Shown: one piece after another, positions 7,644-16,271 of the stretch
Layout of the letters: the number at the start of each line of letters is the position of its first letter
Position numbering within the stretch: position 1 is the stretch's first letter
Assembly: GCA_034439655.1 (NCBI GenBank)
Contig: JAWXAU010000140.1
Span: 1-32,528, forward strand
DNA from: Bacteroidota bacterium
Lineage (GTDB): Bacteria > Bacteroidota > Bacteroidia > UKL13-3
Length of the DNA: 32,528 nucleotides
Reading direction: 5' to 3'
The notes under the pieces: generated by a model
Seen by the model: only the letters and a program-made list of their open reading frames with translations
What the model was told of the DNA's origin: nothing
Database searches by the model: none
Made by a program: the position numbers and the translations under genes

Positions 7644-8423
7644 TTGTCAAGAATTAGTTCATTTGCCCACCATTTTATCACTGCCAAAAAAAGAGGGCAC
7701 GGAGTACATTCGCCCTTTGTATACGATTTGGCTACCAAGGTAATTGGTGATAAGCGGAACCATGAGGCTTATCTTTTGCCCGAAGATTATTATAATGAAA
7801 CTCGTAATAATTCTCAAAATATATCACATATAGAATTGGGTGCTGGGCAGCAAATAAACAAGAAAATTAAAATATCAGATATCGCATCACGCTCTGCAAT
7901 CACACCCAAGTGGGGTAGGTTGCTTCATCGATTGGTGAAATTTTCTCATCCAACTATGGCAGTAGAATTGGGCACTTCACTAGGTATTGGCTCCTTATAT
8001 ATTTCAACTGCACTCTATGGTGATGCAAAGCTTTTTACTTATGAAGGAAGTCCCCAAATTGCAGCGTTTGCCGAGAAAAATTTTGAACGGCTTGATCAAG
8101 AGGATACCATTACTATATTTAAAGGGAATATCGATGATACATTTCCGCAAACAGAAGGTTTAATTGATAGAATAGATTTCGCATTTATTGATGCGAATCA
8201 TAAGTTTACACCTACTATCAAATACTTTAGTTGGTTGGCTCAGAAATCGCACAATGATACAATGATAGTTTTGGATGATATACACTGGAGTAGCGAAATG
8301 GAGCAAGCTTGGCTCGAAGTTCAGCATTTGCCCGGTGTAACAATTACTATAGATTTATATCGTTTTGGCTTGGTGTTTTTCAAAAAGGATCAAGCTAGAG
8401 AGCATTTTAAGTTATGGGTATAA
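7644..8423 (+). CDS. Class I SAM-dependent methyltransferase (O-methyltransferase-like)
   Basis: This 259-residue protein has a conserved N-terminal motif RGHGVHSPFVYDL (18-30), the SAM-binding loop VELGTSLGIGSL (108-119) and an acidic motif IDFAFIDANHKF (177-188) like the metal/SAM region of O-methyltransferases. The acceptor is unknown. The only start that keeps the HGVHSPFV segment is TTG at 7644, immediately after the phoH stop with no gap. The next in-frame ATG lies inside the SAM domain at residue 105. Translation probably continues from phoH by reinitiation. Confidence 0.88.
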   Translation: MSRISSFAHHFITAKKRGHGVHSPFVYDLATKVIGDKRNHEAYLLPEDYYNETRNNSQNISHIELGAGQQINKKIKISDIASRSAITPKWGRLLHRLVKFSHPTMAVELGTSLGIGSLYISTALYGDAKLFTYEGSPQIAAFAEKNFERLDQEDTITIFKGNIDDTFPQTEGLIDRIDFAFIDANHKFTPTIKYFSWLAQKSHNDTMIVLDDIHWSSEMEQAWLEVQHLPGVTITIDLYRFGLVFFKKDQAREHFKLWV

Positions 8424-8428
8424 ACCAA

Positions 8429-8462
8429 TGTCAGTCTGTCTGCCGCGGCGGACAGACTGACA
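8429..8462. repeat. 34-bp near-perfect palindrome with a GC core
   Basis: TGTCAGTCTGTCTGCCG and CGGCGGACAGACTGACA form 17-bp arms with a single T/G exception and no loop. It lies six bases past the methyltransferase stop and lacks a T tract. It resembles the GC-cored palindromes seen elsewhere between genes in this window. Confidence 0.75.
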
Positions 8463-8493
8463 ACACGTAAATTGCCCAATAATATATAACATA

Positions 8494-9327
8494 ATGAAAC
8501 TACATACCATACATACAGGATTTTTCAAACTCGACGGAGGAGCCATGTTTGGCATCGTACCCAAAACCATTTGGCAAAAACTAAACCCACCTAACGAAAA
8601 CAATATGTGTACCTGGGCCATGCGTTGTTTGCTTATTGAAGATGAAAATAAACTCATTTTAATTGACAACGGAATAGGAAATAAGCAAAGCGAAAAATTC
8701 TTCAGTTATTACCACTTGAGTGGTGACTTTTCTTTGAAAAAATCGCTTTCAGATTTGGGTTTTTCCACTGCAGATATCACAGATAATTTTTTGTCGCACT
8801 TGCATTTCGACCATGCGGGTGGTGGTATTGAGTGGAATGATGATCGAACAGGATATCAAACCACTTTCAAAAATGCAACTTACTGGACGTCTAAAAAACA
8901 TTGGGCAAATGCATTGGATTCAAACCCCAGAGAGAAGGCATCTTTCCTAAAAGAAAACTTGTTGCCTATGGAAGAATCAGGTCAGTTAAAGTTTGTGGAT
9001 GATGGGCATGATTTGCCTTTTGAAATATTCCATTCCGATGGGCATACACATGGAATGATGGTAGCCATGATCCCTTGTAAAGATACAAAAGTTTGCTTCG
9101 TGGCCGATTTATTTCCTTCCATGCATCATATTCCTGTAAATTATAATATGGGCTATGATATAGAGCCACTATCTATTATGAAGGAGAAGAAAGCGTTTTT
9201 AGACATGGCCACATCAAACAATTGGGTGCTGTTTTTTGAACACGACCCTCTGAATGAATGCTGCACTGTGGAGCTAACAGAGCGAGGTTATAAGCCGAAA
9301 GAAATTTTTAAACTATCAGAATTATAA
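8494..9327 (+). CDS. MBL-fold metallo-hydrolase
   Basis: This 277-residue protein has the zinc-binding motif HLHFDHAGG (102-110) of the metallo-beta-lactamase superfamily. Later ligand candidates are the His residues in SDGHTHGMM, Asp in CFVADLF and His in FEHDP. There is no signal peptide, so it acts in the cytoplasm. The overall form resembles the AHL-lactonase-like/uncharacterised hydrolase branch, but no substrate can be assigned. Its last six bases overlap the end of the convergent ftsH gene (9322-9327), so no terminator can lie between them. Confidence 0.85.
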   Translation: MKLHTIHTGFFKLDGGAMFGIVPKTIWQKLNPPNENNMCTWAMRCLLIEDENKLILIDNGIGNKQSEKFFSYYHLSGDFSLKKSLSDLGFSTADITDNFLSHLHFDHAGGGIEWNDDRTGYQTTFKNATYWTSKKHWANALDSNPREKASFLKENLLPMEESGQLKFVDDGHDLPFEIFHSDGHTHGMMVAMIPCKDTKVCFVADLFPSMHHIPVNYNMGYDIEPLSIMKEKKAFLDMATSNNWVLFFEHDPLNECCTVELTERGYKPKEIFKLSEL

Positions 9328-11379
9328 AGGAGGATTTTCCTCTTCTTTCTTTTCTTCTTCTGCTTTAGGGATAGGAGGTAGGGCTTCCAATTCGGGCTGT
9401 ATAGCACCATTTACAAATTCATCATAAGAAGTTTTTTGATGGAAGGGGCGTTTGCCTAATATCTCTTCCAAATCATATTGGAAAATAACCTCTCTTTTCA
9501 AAAGTTCATTTGCTACTTTCTCGAGTGAATCACGCTTCTCGTTCAATAAATTCTTGGTACGTTGGTATGCTGCAGAAATCATTTCACGAACTTGTTCATC
9601 AATAATCTCAGCAGTTTTTTCACTATATGGTTTGGTAAATCCGTATTCGTTATTCGGGTCGTAGAAGTTCACATTACCTACTGCATTGTTCATTCCGTAC
9701 ATGGTTACCATGGCATAACAAGTTTTGGTAACACGTTCCAAATCGTTTGATGCACCAGTTGAAATTCTGCCAAAAACTATATCTTCAGCTACTCGACCAC
9801 CTAAGGTCATACATATAGTATCGGTAAGTTGTTCGGTAGTATATAAATATTGTTCCTTGGGTAAGTACTGGGCATAACCTAATGCAGCTACACCTCGAGG
9901 CACAATTGATACTTTTACTACAGGGTCGGCATGTTCCAAGAACCAACCACTAATAGCATGTCCAGCTTCGTGATAGGCGATAATTCGTTTCTCTTCGGGC
10001 GATATAATTTTATTTTTCTTTTCAAGCCCACCAATTACACGGTCGATGGCATCATGAAAATCTTGCATTTCAACACACTCTTTATTATTACGGGCAGCTA
10101 TCAAAGCCGCTTCGTTACAAACGTTTGCTATATCAGCACCAGCAAAACCAGGGGTTTGTGCTGATAATCTTTTTGGGTCAATATCATCTCCCAATTTCAA
10201 AGGTTTCAAATGCACCTTGAATATATGCTCACGACCATTCAAATCGGGGCCATCAATTGATATCTGCCTATCGAACCTACCTGGACGCATCAATGCCGAA
10301 TCTAAAATATCGGGACGGTTGGTAGCCGCTAGTATAATAACTCCCGAGTCGGTACCGAAACCATCCATTTCTGTAAGAAGTTGGTTTAGGGTATTTTCAC
10401 GTTCATCGTTTCCTCCTTGCACCATTGAGCGGCCACGGGCACGGCCAATAGCATCTATTTCATCAATAAATATAATACAAGGTGCTTTCTCTTTTGCTTG
10501 GCGGAATAAATCCCTCACACGCGATGCACCCACACCTACAAACATCTCCACAAAATCGGAACCGGAGAGTGAGAAGAAAGGTACATTGGCTTCACCTGCA
10601 ACGGCTTTCGCCATCAAGGTTTTGCCAGTGCCCGGAGGGCCAACAAGCAAAGCACCTTTGGGAATTTTGCCGCCGAGCTTGGTATATTTAGTTGGATTTT
10701 TAAGGAAGTCAACAATCTCCATTACTTCTACTTTTGCTTCCTCCAAACCTGCCACATCGGCAAAGGTTACATTTACTTTGGTATCCTTGTCGAACAAGGT
10801 AGCTTTCGATTTGCCAATATTAAATAATTGGCCTCCGCCTCCGCCTCCGCCGCCCACTCTACGCATAATAAATATCCAGGCACCAATAAATAGTGCCCCA
10901 TATATTAAATATAAAAATAGGGAGGAGTCTGATTCTTCAATACGTTTGGGTTCAATCTTTTCATTTTCTTGGTAGCCATATTCTTCCTGTGCTTTGCCAA
11001 GGTCGGTTAAAAACTTTTCGGGATTTATAAGATCCATATAATACTGCGGACCTGTAGATTCTTGTTCTTTTAAATCATTATAACGACTTTCTTTTAAACG
11101 CTCTTGTTTAATATATATTTTTGCAACGTCTTTGGTTTTTACAACTTCTATTTTTTCAATATCATGGTTTTTGAGCATCTTGTTTTTAATGTCGTACCAA
11201 GTAACCGATTCTACACTACGCTTTGGGAAAAGGTATATAGCCGCAAATGCTGCTATCAGAATTATATAGAACCAATAGAAATTAATTTGAGGTAAATTAT
11301 TCTTTTTCTTTTTCTTAAACGGATTGTTCGGATCGGCTTGTGGATTCGGGTTCGACGGTTTTTTTTCTTCTTCGGCCAT
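9322..11379 (-). CDS. ftsH: ATP-dependent zinc metalloprotease FtsH
   Basis: This 685-residue membrane protease degrades misfolded membrane proteins and short-lived regulators as a hexamer. Two membrane segments (about 34-51 and 153-171) flank a periplasmic domain. A run of eight glycines (176-183) leads into the AAA+ domain, with Walker A GPPGTGKT (247-254), Walker B IIFIDE (302-307) and the second region of homology ending RPGRFDR. The protease site is HEAGH (470-474). The tail is acidic and lysine-rich (EEEKKEEE). All key residues are present and the length is normal. The gene has its own promoter and ends six bases inside the MBL gene. Confidence 0.98.
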   Translation of the reverse strand: MAEEEKKPSNPNPQADPNNPFKKKKKNNLPQINFYWFYIILIAAFAAIYLFPKRSVESVTWYDIKNKMLKNHDIEKIEVVKTKDVAKIYIKQERLKESRYNDLKEQESTGPQYYMDLINPEKFLTDLGKAQEEYGYQENEKIEPKRIEESDSSLFLYLIYGALFIGAWIFIMRRVGGGGGGGGQLFNIGKSKATLFDKDTKVNVTFADVAGLEEAKVEVMEIVDFLKNPTKYTKLGGKIPKGALLVGPPGTGKTLMAKAVAGEANVPFFSLSGSDFVEMFVGVGASRVRDLFRQAKEKAPCIIFIDEIDAIGRARGRSMVQGGNDERENTLNQLLTEMDGFGTDSGVIILAATNRPDILDSALMRPGRFDRQISIDGPDLNGREHIFKVHLKPLKLGDDIDPKRLSAQTPGFAGADIANVCNEAALIAARNNKECVEMQDFHDAIDRVIGGLEKKNKIISPEEKRIIAYHEAGHAISGWFLEHADPVVKVSIVPRGVAALGYAQYLPKEQYLYTTEQLTDTICMTLGGRVAEDIVFGRISTGASNDLERVTKTCYAMVTMYGMNNAVGNVNFYDPNNEYGFTKPYSEKTAEIIDEQVREMISAAYQRTKNLLNEKRDSLEKVANELLKREVIFQYDLEEILGKRPFHQKTSYDEFVNGAIQPELEALPPIPKAEEEKKEEENPPL

Positions 11380-11418
11380 GTAGTTATTTTTTTGCTTGTG
11401 AGGTCAATAGATATGCCA

Positions 11419-11426
11419 CAAAGGTA
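11419..11426 (-). promoter_or_regulatory. Candidate ftsH -7 box
   Basis: On the minus strand TACCTTTG matches TAnnTTTG, 39 bp before the ftsH start codon. No good -33 TTG is seen at the usual distance. Confidence 0.35.
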
Positions 11427-11490
11427 ATGACAAACTACTGTGACATTATTGCCGCTCTAATAAAAAAATAATAGTTTTTTTTTGACAGAT

Positions 11491-11521
11491 TTGTTAGCAG
11501 CCCCATGTCTTCCTATATTTG
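11491..11521 (+). promoter_or_regulatory. Promoter of the CAT-anticodon tRNA
   Basis: TTG (11491-11493) and TATATTTG (11514-11521) are spaced by 20 bp, 30 bp before the tRNA. This is a full Bacteroidota consensus pair. Confidence 0.6.
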
Positions 11522-11551
11522 CACCCGAATTCTAGTAAACTAGTGTTCGTG

Positions 11552-11625
11552 GGGCCTATAGCTCATTCGGTTAGAGCAACTGACTCATAATCAGTAGGTG
11601 CTTGGTTCGATTCCAAGTGGGCCCA
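11552..11625 (+). tRNA. tRNA with CAT anticodon (elongator Met, possibly Ile2)
   Basis: The 74-base cloverleaf has acceptor arms GGGCCTA and TGGGCCC, anticodon stem ACTGA/TCAGT around loop CTCATAA (anticodon CAT), and a T arm CTTGG/CCAAG with TTCGATT. The G1-C72 pair rules out a typical initiator tRNA. CAT can be elongator Met or, if the C is modified to lysidine, Ile2, and sequence alone does not separate them here. The CCA end is not fully encoded (CCT follows). Confidence 0.93.
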
Positions 11626-11636
11626 CCTTTAAAGTA

Positions 11637-11664
11637 AGAGTTGCCAAATGGCAACTCTTTTTTT
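11637..11664 (+). terminator. Rho-independent terminator after the tRNA
   Basis: AGAGTTGCC and GGCAACTCT form a perfect 9-bp stem with loop AAAT, followed directly by a run of T. Confidence 0.9.
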
Positions 11665-11675
11665 ATGTTTGTGGT

Positions 11676-11753
11676 TTATACCGAATCTCAATATATAATA
11701 GTCCCAAAAAGGGGGACTAGACATATTGTAGTTCGGCAGTACCATTCTAAAAA
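11676..11753 (-). repeat. Dispersed palindromic intergenic element, copy B
   Basis: Read on the minus strand this repeats both ends of the element at 1357-1477: TTTTAGAATGGT..GCCGAACTACA, then GGACTATTATATATTGAG, then TTCGGTATAA. It lacks the 38-bp palindrome. Here the inner stem is better, TAGTCCC and GGGACTA around a 7-base loop. It lies between the tRNA terminator and a dead gene. Confidence 0.65.
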
Positions 11754-11797
11754 CTAATCCGCCACAGGTGGAGAACTATTAAAGTTTAAGAATGGGT

Positions 11798-12248
11798 CTA
11801 AAATGCCCGACCAAATCCAATAAAAATATATTCTGGTAAGGCAATCCCCATTCTAAAAACTTTCTTTCCACCGGGATTTTGCTTTCTAAATGCGAGCGAC
11901 AGAGAAGGCTCAAAACCTTTGTTATATTTATCATAATAGGTGCCGATTGCTACTTCAAAATGTAAGTTCTCCCTGCGTGTAAAAAATCCAATTTGTGGAA
12001 TAAAGTACATATAATCGCCATCCCACCCAGATGTTTATCCTAAACCGCTGCGAACGAAGGTTGGAATTTTTGTTTTGAAAAGTCTTTCATAATACAATGT
12101 TGCGGATATGTTCAACTCAAAATAGCCAATCGAGCCATATACTGAGTTTGCCTTAAACTCTTTTTTTTTTCAATGAATCGGAAGGAATTTCTACAGTGCA
12201 TATTTTTAAAGAACCTAAGAAAACTATATATAGAAAATACTTTTTCAT
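11798..12248 (-). pseudogene. Broken gene for a small outer-membrane-type protein
   Basis: ATG at 12248 starts MKKYFLYIVFLGSLKIC, a signal-peptide-like N-terminus. The frame is lost in a run of A residues (T run near 12162-12170), after which the other frame reads EFKANSVYGSIGYFELNIS and IPTFVRSGLG. An in-frame TAA (12037-12035) follows, and then the open part MYFIPQIGFF.. to the end. The repaired product would be about 149 residues, with alternating aromatic strands and a C-terminal phenylalanine, as in outer-membrane beta-barrels. Two separate lesions make a true pseudogene more likely than a read error, although the homopolymer lesion alone could be one. The family is not recognised. Confidence 0.65.
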
Positions 12249-12584
12249 ACTATTTCGTGTTTTAATTTACAAAGGTGGGAAGATCACAAATCCTGTTAGT
12301 TTTTTCTTTAGTACTGCTATTTTCATAGGTATTTGCATTTATATATGGTAAGACAATCAAGTAAATGCTCTATTTATGATATCACAAACTAAATGTATAG
12401 AATTTTGAAAATCCATTTTTATTTTAAAATATTTCAAAAGTCAAATCCATCAAAGAATGATATATTAAATTCCAGCCTTAATTTTGACTGCTTAGAAATC
12501 CCCTCATTGTTGGTGTTTCGCCACCAACCAGAAGAGACATTTAAACAACAAAAAAGAACCAATATAAAAACTATATATACTACA
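12249..12584. other. Gene-free AT-rich stretch with one hairpin
   Basis: I see no gene here. The open frame extending upstream of the DUF1415 start lacks family homology. The only structure is a 7-bp hairpin, GTTGGTG/CACCAAC with loop TTTCGC (12509-12528). Confidence 0.5.
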
Positions 12585-13130
12585 ATGCTTGAAGAAGAAG
12601 TTGTAATAGCACAAACCAAAAAATGGATAACCGATGTAGTAATCGGGATGAATTTTTGCCCCTTTGCGGCTAAGGAAGTAAAACAAAATACTATAAGATA
12701 TTATATAGAAAATAGTGCTGATATTGCTATTTGTGTAGCGTCGTTTTTAAATGAGTGTAGCAAACTAGTTGCAGATGAACATATAGAAACTACGTTAATT
12801 ATTTTCCCAAATGCTTTTGCTCAGTTCGATGCTTATTTGGAACTGGTTTCATTGGCCGAAGAATTAATTGTGGAGCAAGATTATGAAGGTGTGTATCAAG
12901 TAGCAAGTTTCCATCCTGACTATTGTTTTGCAGATTCTGTATTTGATGATGCGGCAAATTATACCAACCGTTCGCCTTACCCAATGCTGCATGTACTGCG
13001 AGAAGAATCAATAGAGCAGGCTCTTGCGAATTATCCCAATCCTGATAGCATTCCTGAACGGAATATCAATTTTGCCCGAGAAAAGGGGAGTGCTTATATG
13101 AAAATGTTGAGGGATGCTTGCTTGAAATAA
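12585..13130 (+). CDS. DUF1415 family protein
   Basis: This 181-residue protein fits DUF1415: an N-terminal TKKWITDVVIGMNFCPFA motif, a central FPNAFAQFDAYLELV, then YQVASFHPDYCFA and NRSPYPMLHVLREES. The conserved Cys in NFCPFA and the His/Asp in FHPDY suggest a metal or catalytic site, but the family has no settled function that I know of. The frame is open upstream to 12393, but I take ATG at 12585 because the domain starts right after it and the upstream part is low-complexity. It is cytoplasmic and transcribed alone. Confidence 0.85.
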   Translation: MLEEEVVIAQTKKWITDVVIGMNFCPFAAKEVKQNTIRYYIENSADIAICVASFLNECSKLVADEHIETTLIIFPNAFAQFDAYLELVSLAEELIVEQDYEGVYQVASFHPDYCFADSVFDDAANYTNRSPYPMLHVLREESIEQALANYPNPDSIPERNINFAREKGSAYMKMLRDACLK

Positions 13131-13216
13131 TTATAAATCCTACAAACACAAATTGCTGCTTTTTTCCAACATTAAGTCCATATTTAATACTTAATGATGG
13201 CTTTTTACAACATTTA

Positions 13217-13266
13217 TTGGTTTTAGACAAATTAATGGTTTACCTTTGTATGAAAGAAATAAACCA
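13217..13266 (+). promoter_or_regulatory. hipBA promoter with candidate HipB operator
   Basis: TTG (13217-13219), a 21-bp spacer and TACCTTTG (13241-13248) form a consensus promoter. A perfect inverted repeat, TGGTTTA (13236-13242) and TAAACCA (13260-13266), brackets the -7 box and ends on the first base of the hipB start codon. A dimeric HTH repressor bound there would block transcription, which fits the autoregulation usual in toxin-antitoxin operons. A half-site-like TTGGTTTT overlaps the -33 box. Confidence 0.55.
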
Positions 13267-13610
13267 TGGAAAAAAAAGCTCCCAACTGGTATGCATTAAG
13301 CGATATAGCTATTATGGAAATGATAGGGAAATATATTCAAGAAACACGCTTACAGCAACGCAAAACACAGACTGAGGTAGCCAAAGCTGCTGGTATAAAT
13401 CGTTCAACTTTAAGTCAGATAGAAAAGGGTGGGGGAACTATCATCACATTCATTCAAATAATTAGAGTTTTGCATAAGTTAGATATTATGGAAATTTTTG
13501 AACTACAAAGTATCGAAAGTCCTTTGCAGTTAGCCAAATTGGAAAAGAACAAACGACAACGTACTCGCACTAAAAAGACTATTGGCAAACAAACCAAAAG
13601 CACTTGGTAA
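13266..13610 (+). CDS. hipB: HipB-like XRE-family antitoxin
   Basis: This 114-residue protein has an XRE helix-turn-helix (about residues 20-76), with TQTEVAKAAGINRSTLSQIE as the core helices. In HipBA systems such a protein binds the toxin kinase and represses the operon. The C-terminal tail (about 92-113) is very basic (KNKRQRTRTKKTIGKQTK), longer and more charged than a minimal HipB, and may add DNA or toxin contact. Its stop shares one base with the toxin start (TAATG), so the two are translationally coupled. The start ATG gives MEKKAPNWY directly after the candidate operator. Confidence 0.85.
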   Translation: MEKKAPNWYALSDIAIMEMIGKYIQETRLQQRKTQTEVAKAAGINRSTLSQIEKGGGTIITFIQIIRVLHKLDIMEIFELQSIESPLQLAKLEKNKRQRTRTKKTIGKQTKSTW

Positions 13611-14902
13611 TGATTAATACAGCTACTATAAATATATGGGGCAAACAAGTGGGGGCTATTGCTTGGAATAGCGATACAAATATTGCTTCATTTGAATATG
13701 ATCCTGACTTTTTAAAAAACCAATGGGATTTATCACCCTTGAAAATGCCCCATACGCAAGCAGAAAATAAAATATATTCATTTAATGAATTACGCGACAG
13801 TAATACTTTTAAAGGCATACCCGGATTGATAGCAGATGTAATGCCCGATAAATATGGTAATACTTTAATTAATGCATGGTTGGCACAGCGAGGCCGCCCC
13901 AGCGATAGTATGAATCCTGTGGAAATTCTATGTTTTGTAGGTAAGCGGGGAATGGGTGCTTTAGAATTTGAACCAACAGTGCCCAAAGGTAATAATACAG
14001 CTTCCAAAATAGAATTAGATAGTCTTATAAATACAGCACAGCAAATACTTTCAAGCAAAGAACAATTTGGAGCGAACTTAGAAAAAGATGAAGAAAAAGC
14101 ATTGCTTGATATATTGAAAATAGGCACGTCAGCAGGCGGGGCAAGGGCAAAAGCTGTAATCGCATATAATCCATTAACAAACGAGGTAAGATCGGGACAG
14201 GCTGATGCACCTGAGGGGTTTAGCCATTGGCTTATTAAATTCGATGGGGTAGCAGATGCCCAGTTGGGAACGGCATCAGGTTATGGTAAAGTAGAGATGG
14301 CATATCATTTAATGGCAGTCGATTGCGGAATTGAGATGACTGAATGCAGGATTATTGAAGAGAATAACCGTGCACATTTCATAACGAAACGGTTTGACCG
14401 AACTGCGGAAAATAAAAAAATACATTTGCAAAGTTTTTGTGCCTTGACCCATTATGATTTTCAAGATATATATAGTTATTCCTATGAACAAATTTTTGAA
14501 ACCATGAGAGTTCTTCATTTGCCATACCTGCAAGCGGAACAATTATATAGGCGAATGGTGTTTAATGTGCTTGCCCGCAATTGTGATGATCATACCAAAA
14601 ACTTTGCATTCATGATGGACAAAGATGGCGTTTGGAAACTTTCTCCTGCTTATGATATTTGCCATGCTTACAGACCGGGTAGTGCTTGGGTAAGTCAGCA
14701 TGCTTTGAGTATGAATGGAAAAAGAACAGATATCAATCGTGATGATTTATTATCAGTAGCCAAACAAATGAATATAAAAAAGGCGAACACTATCATCAAT
14801 CAAATATATGATGTCGTTCAAAAATGGCCTGAATATGCCGAAAAAACTAGCGTGAATACAAAACTTTTGAAAGCGATTTATCAAACTTTGATAAAAGTAT
14901 GA
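13610..14902 (+). CDS. hipA: HipA family Ser/Thr kinase toxin
   Basis: This 430-residue protein carries the HipA N-terminal subdomain (about 1-120) and the kinase core. It has a P-loop-like SAGGARAKA (174-182), the lysine of HWLIKFDG (206-213), catalytic NCDDHTKNF (324-332) and the metal-binding SPAYD (345-349). HipA kinases phosphorylate aminoacyl-tRNA synthetases (GltX in E. coli), stopping growth. Ser174 sits where E. coli HipA autophosphorylates. A TTG six bases earlier is possible, but the TAATG junction favours ATG. All motifs are intact and the N-subdomain is not split off as in HipBST systems. It ends two bases from the convergent pterin dehydratase gene. Confidence 0.92.
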   Translation: MINTATINIWGKQVGAIAWNSDTNIASFEYDPDFLKNQWDLSPLKMPHTQAENKIYSFNELRDSNTFKGIPGLIADVMPDKYGNTLINAWLAQRGRPSDSMNPVEILCFVGKRGMGALEFEPTVPKGNNTASKIELDSLINTAQQILSSKEQFGANLEKDEEKALLDILKIGTSAGGARAKAVIAYNPLTNEVRSGQADAPEGFSHWLIKFDGVADAQLGTASGYGKVEMAYHLMAVDCGIEMTECRIIEENNRAHFITKRFDRTAENKKIHLQSFCALTHYDFQDIYSYSYEQIFETMRVLHLPYLQAEQLYRRMVFNVLARNCDDHTKNFAFMMDKDGVWKLSPAYDICHAYRPGSAWVSQHALSMNGKRTDINRDDLLSVAKQMNIKKANTIINQIYDVVQKWPEYAEKTSVNTKLLKAIYQTLIKV

Positions 14903-14904
14903 TA

Positions 14905-15183
14905 TTATAATACTTTCTCAATCTCGGCTGCCAATTCAAAATCCTTGTCAGTAAGGCCACCTGCACTATGTGTGCTTAATCTGATATCAACTTTATTATA
15001 TACATTTGACCATTCAGGATGATGGTCTTTTTTCTCGGCCGCTAGGCCAACCCGCACCATAAAAGCCAATGCCTCGCTAAAGTTTTTGAAAGTGAATTTC
15101 TTTTCAATGCCTTTTTTGTTGTACTTCCAATCTTTTAGTTTATCAAGGAATGGTTTTGCTGATTTTTCATTATAAGTTGCCAT
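14905..15183 (-). CDS. 4a-hydroxytetrahydrobiopterin dehydratase (PCD/DCoH)
   Basis: This 92-residue enzyme dehydrates 4a-hydroxytetrahydrobiopterin to regenerate the pterin cofactor. The signature [19 protein letters not shown] with the active-site His pair is complete. I take ATG at 15183 (MATYNEKSA), because the frame extending further upstream runs back into the thioredoxin reductase gene and matches nothing. It lies 68 bp behind trxB on the same strand and may share its transcript. No pterin-dependent hydroxylase is in the window. Confidence 0.93.
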   Translation of the reverse strand: MATYNEKSAKPFLDKLKDWKYNKKGIEKKFTFKNFSEALAFMVRVGLAAEKKDHHPEWSNVYNKVDIRLSTHSAGGLTDKDFELAAEIEKVL

Positions 15184-15251
15184 GGTAGTATTTATTGATA
15201 TATTAGTATAGCAAATGTAATACTTTTTCCTAGGTTTATTACAATATAATA

Positions 15252-16193
15252 TTATGCTTGGTGCATCTTCGCACTCAAATAACGCTCCGCGTCCAATGCA
15301 GCCATGCAGCCAGTGCCAGCAGCAGTTACCGCTTGTCTGTAAATTTTGTCTTGAGCATCGCCGCAAGCAAAAACGCCTTCTACATTGGTATGTGTGCTAT
15401 CGGTTTTTGTTATAATATATCCCGTTTCATCCATTTCTATCCAAGGTTTAAAAATATCGGTATTGGGTGTATGTCCGATGGCTACAAAAAAGCCACCGAT
15501 TTCCACCTCACGAGTTTCACTTGTTTTATTGTTTTTAATTCGCAAACCTGTTACAGCTTTATCGCCCAATACTTCATCAGTATCGGTATTAAATAATACT
15601 TCGATATTGGGTGTATTCATAACTCTATGTTGCATAGCTTTTGATGCACGGAAATTATCTCCACGCACTAACATATATACTTTACTACAAATTTTTGATA
15701 GATAACTTGCTTCTTCGCAAGCGGTATCTCCACCTCCCACAATAGCTACAGGCTGGCCTTTGAAAAAAAATCCGTCGCACACTGCACATGCCGATACACC
15801 CGAGCCATTGAGCCTTGTTTCGCTAGGAATTCCTAACCAACGAGCACTTGCACCGGTACTTATAATAACCGTGGCGGCAGACATTTGTGTAGTATCGTCC
15901 ACCGTTATTATATAAGGTGGTTTTCCTGATGAAAAATCAACTGCAGTTACAAGCCCAAATCGAACATCAGTTCCCAATCGCACGGCTTGTGCTTTAAATA
16001 GTTCCATCATTTCAGGCCCCATAATTCCATTGGGGTAACCAGGATAATTTTCTACATCGGTGGTAATGGTAAGTTGGCCACCAGGCTGCATACCTTCATA
16101 TACAACAGGTTTCATATCTGCCCTAGCGGCATATATTGCAGCGGTATAGCCGGCAGGGCCGCTACCTATAATCAAACATTCTATGTGTTCCAT
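15252..16193 (-). CDS. trxB: Thioredoxin reductase
   Basis: This 313-residue flavoenzyme passes NADPH electrons through FAD and a disulfide to thioredoxin. Visible motifs are the FAD loop [16 protein letters not shown] (10-25), the redox pair CAVC (136-139), the NADPH loop [10 protein letters not shown] (153-162) and the C-terminal FAD motif VFACGDAQD. The NADPH-phosphate region reads [12 protein letters not shown], with the second basic residue of the textbook HRR motif changed to Gly. Length is normal. It acts in the cytoplasm in antioxidant and ribonucleotide-reductase supply. The pterin dehydratase gene follows on the same strand. Confidence 0.97.
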   Translation of the reverse strand: MEHIECLIIGSGPAGYTAAIYAARADMKPVVYEGMQPGGQLTITTDVENYPGYPNGIMGPEMMELFKAQAVRLGTDVRFGLVTAVDFSSGKPPYIITVDDTTQMSAATVIISTGASARWLGIPSETRLNGSGVSACAVCDGFFFKGQPVAIVGGGDTACEEASYLSKICSKVYMLVRGDNFRASKAMQHRVMNTPNIEVLFNTDTDEVLGDKAVTGLRIKNNKTSETREVEIGGFFVAIGHTPNTDIFKPWIEMDETGYIITKTDSTHTNVEGVFACGDAQDKIYRQAVTAAGTGCMAALDAERYLSAKMHQA

Positions 16194-16271
16194 AATTTAG
16201 TAATAAATATAATTTAGTTGCCAATAAATATTATAATGTTGCAACTTGTCAAGTTCAATAATATAAGTTTA

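Noticed and set aside
10832-10854. Tandem GCCTCC-type repeat
   Set aside because: It encodes the glycine-rich linker of FtsH, usual in this phylum, rather than a separate repeat.
10217-10975. 252-codon open frame opposite the FtsH AAA+ domain
   Set aside because: It is a shadow of ftsH on the other strand, proline/serine-rich with no family features, and ftsH is certain.
12393-12584. N-terminal extension of the DUF1415 frame
   Set aside because: The domain starts right after ATG 12585. The upstream part is low-complexity and contains a hairpin repeat.
15184-15366. N-terminal extension of the pterin dehydratase frame
   Set aside because: It overlaps the trxB 3' end in another frame and matches nothing, while ATG 15183 gives a normal-length enzyme.
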